The notes under the pieces are model-generated. The model saw only the letters and a program-made list of their open reading frames with translations, did no database searches and was not told the DNA's origin. The position numbers and the translations under genes are program-made. Of a stretch of 64,000 nucleotides of DNA, positions 59,701 to 64,000 are shown one piece after another (position 1 is the stretch's first letter; every line of letters begins with the position of its first letter). The stretch comes from Ampelomyces quisqualis (taxonomy: Eukaryota; Ascomycota; Dothideomycetes; Pleosporales; Phaeosphaeriaceae): contig JAGTXZ010000005.1 of the NCBI GenBank assembly GCA_018398575.1, forward strand, positions 2,294,001 through 2,358,000, given 5' to 3'.

Positions 59701-62700
59701 TATATAGGAAATAGAAGCGCCTAAAAAGAAACCTCTCTCTAGGCCTAAATTGTTACAATCTATTTTACCTTAACCTTTCTTATTTGTTTTGTAGCTCTTA
59801 TTTCCTTATACCTATACTTCTCTATAACTAAGGTATTAGTTTACGCCTTAATACTCTTGTTAATACTAGTGCCTAAGGTTTCTTATTTTTAAATTTATAA
59901 ATTGTTCTATCTGTTTCTAAAGCTTTACAGTAACTCTTTTAGAAGCTCTCCTTTTAGGTTTAGGTACGCAGCTTTAAGAATTAGATTACTTCTTTAGTTA
60001 CGCAATATATTTAACTGCACTTAAATATTAATAGCTAAAAGATTCTAAACTATCTATTACTTATTCTTAATCTTAGGTCTTAGGATTGTTTACTTAGCCT
60101 CTAATAGTTAAGACAATTTAAGATTTAATTAGACACAGATAGGTTACAGTTTATTTAGCTATCTAAGTACCTCTATTTCTACAATTCTTTACTCTCTATA
60201 CCTACTGTTCTATATTAAGCTATAGTGCTAGCTACTGTCTACCTTAATGTATAACAACGCAACGCTCTATAGAAGAAAGAAGACTATTATATCTAAAATA
60301 GTCCTTTCTATTCTTCTTCTTCTATTTATTGTATTAAAGAATGCTTAAAGCTTTCCTCTGCACAAAAAACCTTAGAGATTTCTTATACCCTAACTAAGCA
60401 TCTCTACTTAGAGCCTAAATCTTCTCTAACTACTTGCATAGCTCTTGTTTCTGCTAATACATTCTACTTTATTATAAAGAAGCCCTAGAACAAGTTCTTT
60501 ACAACAAGCCTTTATAAGATTAATAGAATTCTTACCTTTAAGGACAACGCAGCCAATTAATATTAGTTAGATAAGTAGTTACTAGCCTGTTACTCCTAGT
60601 ATTACAACGTATTTAGTTAGTTAGCAGCTAATTAATTGCTTCTTTATTGTCTGTACAATTACAAGATTATTTTTAAAAAACTATTACTAAATGCGTTTAG
60701 TCTTCTATACAAGTAGAATTAGGAAAAGCTTAAAGCTACTAAGGCCTACGTCTAGGAATACCTTTAGAAGAGTTTTATTAAGGCTAGCTAAAGTTCTTTT
60801 ACTTTACCTATTCTTTGTGTACGTAAGCCTAATAGAGATATACGTATCTATATAGACTACTAAAAGATTAATGCTTTTACGCGCAAGAACGTCTATCTAA
60901 TCTCTTGCATTAATAAGCTACTATTACGCCCCTCTAAAGCTAAGATCTTTACTAAGTTTAATATTAGGGCCGCCTTTAATAAAATTTGTGTAGATCTTAA
61001 CTCTAAAGAGTATACTACCTTTAGGACCTATTATAGTACTTATAAGTGCAAGGTACTTTCTTTTAGCTTATGTAATAGGCTAGCTACATATTAGCGCTAT
61101 ATAAACAATATACTAATTAATTATCTTAACAATTTCCATATTACCTATCTTAATAATATCTTAATTTACTCTAAGGATATAAACTTACATTAGGAATATA
61201 TCTAAAAGGTCCTAGAGCGCTATTATACTATAGGGCTACAAGTAGACATATAGAAGAGTAAATTCTATGTAACTTATACAAAGTATCTAGGTTACGTTTT
61301 AACAAACAAGAGTACTAAAGTTAACTCTAACAAAGTAGAAGCTTTCTAAAACTAGTCTAAACCTACTACAGTTACTAGCGTTAAGTTATTCTTTAGTTTT
61401 ACTAGTTTCTATTAACTATTTATTAAGGATTTCTTTTGTATAGCTAAGCCTATTATAAAGCTTTAGAGTCCTGCTACCTCTTTGAAATAGACTACAGACT
61501 GCTAATAGGCTTTTAATTAGATTAAGGCTTTACTCCTAGCTATTTCTATACTATCTTATTTCTATTTCAAGTACAATACAAAATTAGAAACTAATGCGTT
61601 AGATAGAGTAATAGCAGGAGCACTTTCTTAGAAGTACTCTAATAACAAGTAGTACCCTATAGCTTTCTATAGCTACGCTCTATTTAGGGCTAAACTTAAT
61701 CAGAAAATATATAACAAAGAACTATTTGCTATCTTAAAAGTATTTAAAAAGTAGAGAGCTAAACTTACCTCTATATAGAGCTAAATCTAAGTGTATTTAG
61801 ATTATTACTCTTTAGAATACTTTATAACTATAAAGGTTCTTAATACACGTTAAGCTTAATAGGCAGAGATTATTACTTCTTTTAATTTCTGTATTAAGTA
61901 CACGCCTAGCAAGTTAAATAAGAGAGCTAATATCCTTAGCTAAAGAGAACAAGACGTTAGTAAGGTTAAGGCTGCCTAGTAAGATAACAGATCCTACGTA
62001 CTTTTAGAACCTAAACAACTAAACTACTTAGTTAACTCTAAACTAGCCTAGAACTACGTCTGTACCTATCTAGAAGTTACTGTTTCTGCTATTTTAGTCT
62101 AATCTATTAGTGCTCTACTAAATATTAACTCCTTAGAACTAATTAAAGCTTTACTAGCAGAGAATTACTGCTTCTTTTAGAAAGAACGCCTTAAGCTTCC
62201 TTAGCTGTACTGCGTCTAAGAAGGACTTCTGCTATATTACTTACGCCTTTATAGACCTAGGAATTCCTTCTTATACACCTGCCTAATTAGAGAGGCTTAT
62301 AACTAGGTATTAACTACTTATTTAAGGGCTATAAAGATATATTAGCTTCTAGCCTAGCAATACTATTAGAAAGGTATAGAGGCTATATGTAAACGCTATG
62401 TACAAAATTATATTTCCTGTTAAAGATCTTATCTTAGACAGCTCTAATCCTAGGGGTTTCTCTATCTGTTCCTAATTTTTAATAGGCCTATATAGTATTT
62501 GTGTATAGATTTCAAGACGTTACTAAAGAATTGTTATAGCTATTATTAAATTATAGTTATTATTAATTGTCTATTAAAGAAAGCTATCTCTATCTCTTAC
62601 TATAAAATAATTAACACTTAATAGATAGCTTACTTGTTTCTCTAATAGGTATATTAATTTAGCTATACGCCTAAAAGTATAGTGTCTGATTGCAGCCTCT

Positions 62701-63570
62701 GGTTTGTGTCCTAATTCTAGTCTAAATTCTGCTAGATTCTAGGCGTGCAAATTAAACTTTCTACTGCCTATTACAAATAGACTAATAGTTAAACTAAGAT
62801 TATAAATAAGTATATTAATTAATAATTAAGGCTCTTTATATCCTATTACTAGGATAACTAAAATAATCTTCTGCAAATAATTAATTACGCCTAGACAACG
62901 TTACTGTACTCTGTAATTAGCATAGTACTATATTAGCTTCTGTTTAGATCTAAACTAAAATAGAGCTAGAATTAGTTTTTATTTACTTTAAAACACAAGA
63001 ATGTAAACGTTAGGAATACTCTAAGCCTAGCTACCTATATGCACAAAGCCTAGCGTATAGCTAAAGATAATAAAGAGAAGGTATAGTAACAGATAGCTGC
63101 TAAAGTAAATAAACATTAACAACCTGTTAATTAGTTAGTAGGTAACAAGGTTTACCTGTTAACCTAAAACCTATCTGTTACTTACCTAAGTCGCAAACTT
63201 GCTAAATTGTAGGAAGGTCTCTTTAAAGTTCTAGAATAAGTTAGTTATTTATTTTAACTAAAGTTACCTAAAGGCTCTAAAATCTATAACGTGTTTGCTC
63301 TAGACGTACTCTATAAGGACCTTAACAATCTCTTACCTAGGTAGCTAAGCCTAAACCTATCTAGCATCCTAATTTAAGGCGTTAAAGAATAGAAGGTAGA
63401 AGAGATCCTGGCTAGCAAGCTGTACTGCTCTATTCTTAAGTATTACGTAAAATAGGTAAGTTATAACTCTAATCCTACCTAGCATAATGTATTAAACTTT
63501 ATAGGAGTACTATATATACTATAAGCGTTTTATAAACGCTATCTAAAACAGCTAGGACTCTTATAAGTGT
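59700..63570 (+). pseudogene. Chromovirus B pol: RT, RNase H, integrase, chromodomain
   Basis: One plus-strand frame holds RT (about 60700-61260) with FSLCNRLATYQRYIN and YLNNILIYSKD (active-site YLDD mutated, 61146-61157), and RNase H (about 61440-61910) with LETNALDRVIAGALSQ and YTPSKLNKRANILS. The integrase finger relic lies at about 62300-62420. The integrase core shows YLCIDFKTL near 62505, SIVSDCSLWFVS with catalytic Asp codon at 62688 and LSTAYYKQTN near 62755. A chromodomain follows at about 63370-63555 (QKVEEILASKLY, LKYYVKQVSYN). Chromodomains steer insertion to heterochromatin. In-frame stops make it inert. Confidence 0.88.
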
Positions 63571-64000
63571 TAGCTAAATAGATTACAGTATAGGAAAAAG
63601 AAGTTAAAGATCTTATAGCATTTTAAGACAATTATATTAAAGAAATTAAACTTAATATTGCAACTACTACACTAGTAGGTAACAGCTATTAATAATAGGA
63701 GCCTTACTCTTCTATTAGATCTAATAGCAGACTGTTGTTACTACTAGTAGAATGCTTTTAACTGTTTAACTCTGTAGGTATAGACACTAACGCACTACCT
63801 AGTTGTCTTCTATTTTAGCCCTACCTACTGCAAGTGCTAGCTATCTTCTTTGCTACCTAATCTACCTAAGATACTATTAAAACATCTACTAGCTAGGTAA
63901 ATACACTAGTTAACTTAGCTATACTCTGTCTAAGGAACTTAACCTTCTTAGCTATTTCTCTAACCTTTTTAGCTAGCTCCTCCCTCTAGTAATAAGTACT

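Larger units (their letters stand above)
57258..64000 (+). mobile_element. Ty3/Gypsy chromovirus B, RIP-degraded, 3' end outside window
   Basis: Plus-strand order: gag with zinc knuckle, RT, RNase H, integrase, chromodomain, the layout of fungal chromoviruses. A candidate 5' LTR runs from TGTTCTAGAAC at 57286 to CTTTTACA at 57547, but it has no partner in the window and is uncertain. No 3' LTR is seen up to 64000. Element A may belong to the same superfamily but has a different gag-pol layout. Confidence 0.85.

Noticed and set aside
1..64000. tRNA or rRNA genes
   Set aside because: I saw no cloverleaf box A/box B pairs or rRNA core sequence; the primer-binding sites of the LTR elements are too mutated to name a tRNA.

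Overview
The window comes from a filamentous ascomycete. The evidence is short GT-AG introns (36-57 nt) in the one intact gene, fungal LTR-retrotransposon families, and wall-to-wall C-to-T/G-to-A decay of the kind left by repeat-induced point mutation (RIP). A TACTCCGTA motif repeated near the intact gene makes me lean to Eurotiomycetes, but this is a guess. About 60 of the 64 kb is a nest of mutated mobile elements in which Gln and Trp codons have become stops. No long open frame survives there, yet domains can still be read through the stops in one frame.

Layout. 1-4674: a Ty3/Gypsy element (A) on the minus strand, cut by the window edge, with its 5' LTR at 4458-4674 and an in-frame 99-bp tandem repeat between RNase H and integrase. 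4675-8769: a Ty1/Copia element (C, minus) whose integrase is interrupted by A and which carries a hAT-type MITE at 5855-6282. 8770-11289: a second Copia (D, minus) interrupted by C. 11290-12890: unassigned AT-rich DNA with 18-bp and 9-bp tandem repeats. 12890-38640: an unidentified two-frame unit (G1 and G2, minus) with an 89-bp minisatellite between the frames. It is split by a solo LTR (13189-13355), a complete hAT transposon (14923-20838, 8-bp TSD) and a 12.5-kb Gypsy element F (23938-36429, 4-bp TSD). About 39.9-41.3 kb: a pogo/Fot1-type transposase relic. 43.3-52.9 kb: an unidentified long frame (H, plus) split by a structurally complete Copia element E (45365-50602, TSD TTTAT). 53098-53314: an LTR related to that of D.

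From about 53.76 to 56.95 kb the RIP signature stops. This island holds one intact gene, a six-exon secreted type-B carboxylesterase on the minus strand (CDS 54257-56307, 604 aa). It is bounded on one side by a 54-bp hairpin and on the other by a MITE with a 9-bp target duplication (56894-57248). From there to the end runs a plus-strand chromovirus (Gypsy B) with gag, RT, RNase H, integrase and chromodomain relics; its 3' LTR lies outside the window.

The genes do not form a pathway. The biology is a graveyard of elements inactivated by RIP around one spared gene. The parts I cannot assign are units G1/G2 and H, and the 4.2-kb extra segment inside Gypsy F. All element boundaries and TSDs were read by eye; domain calls rest on motif recognition, not on searches.
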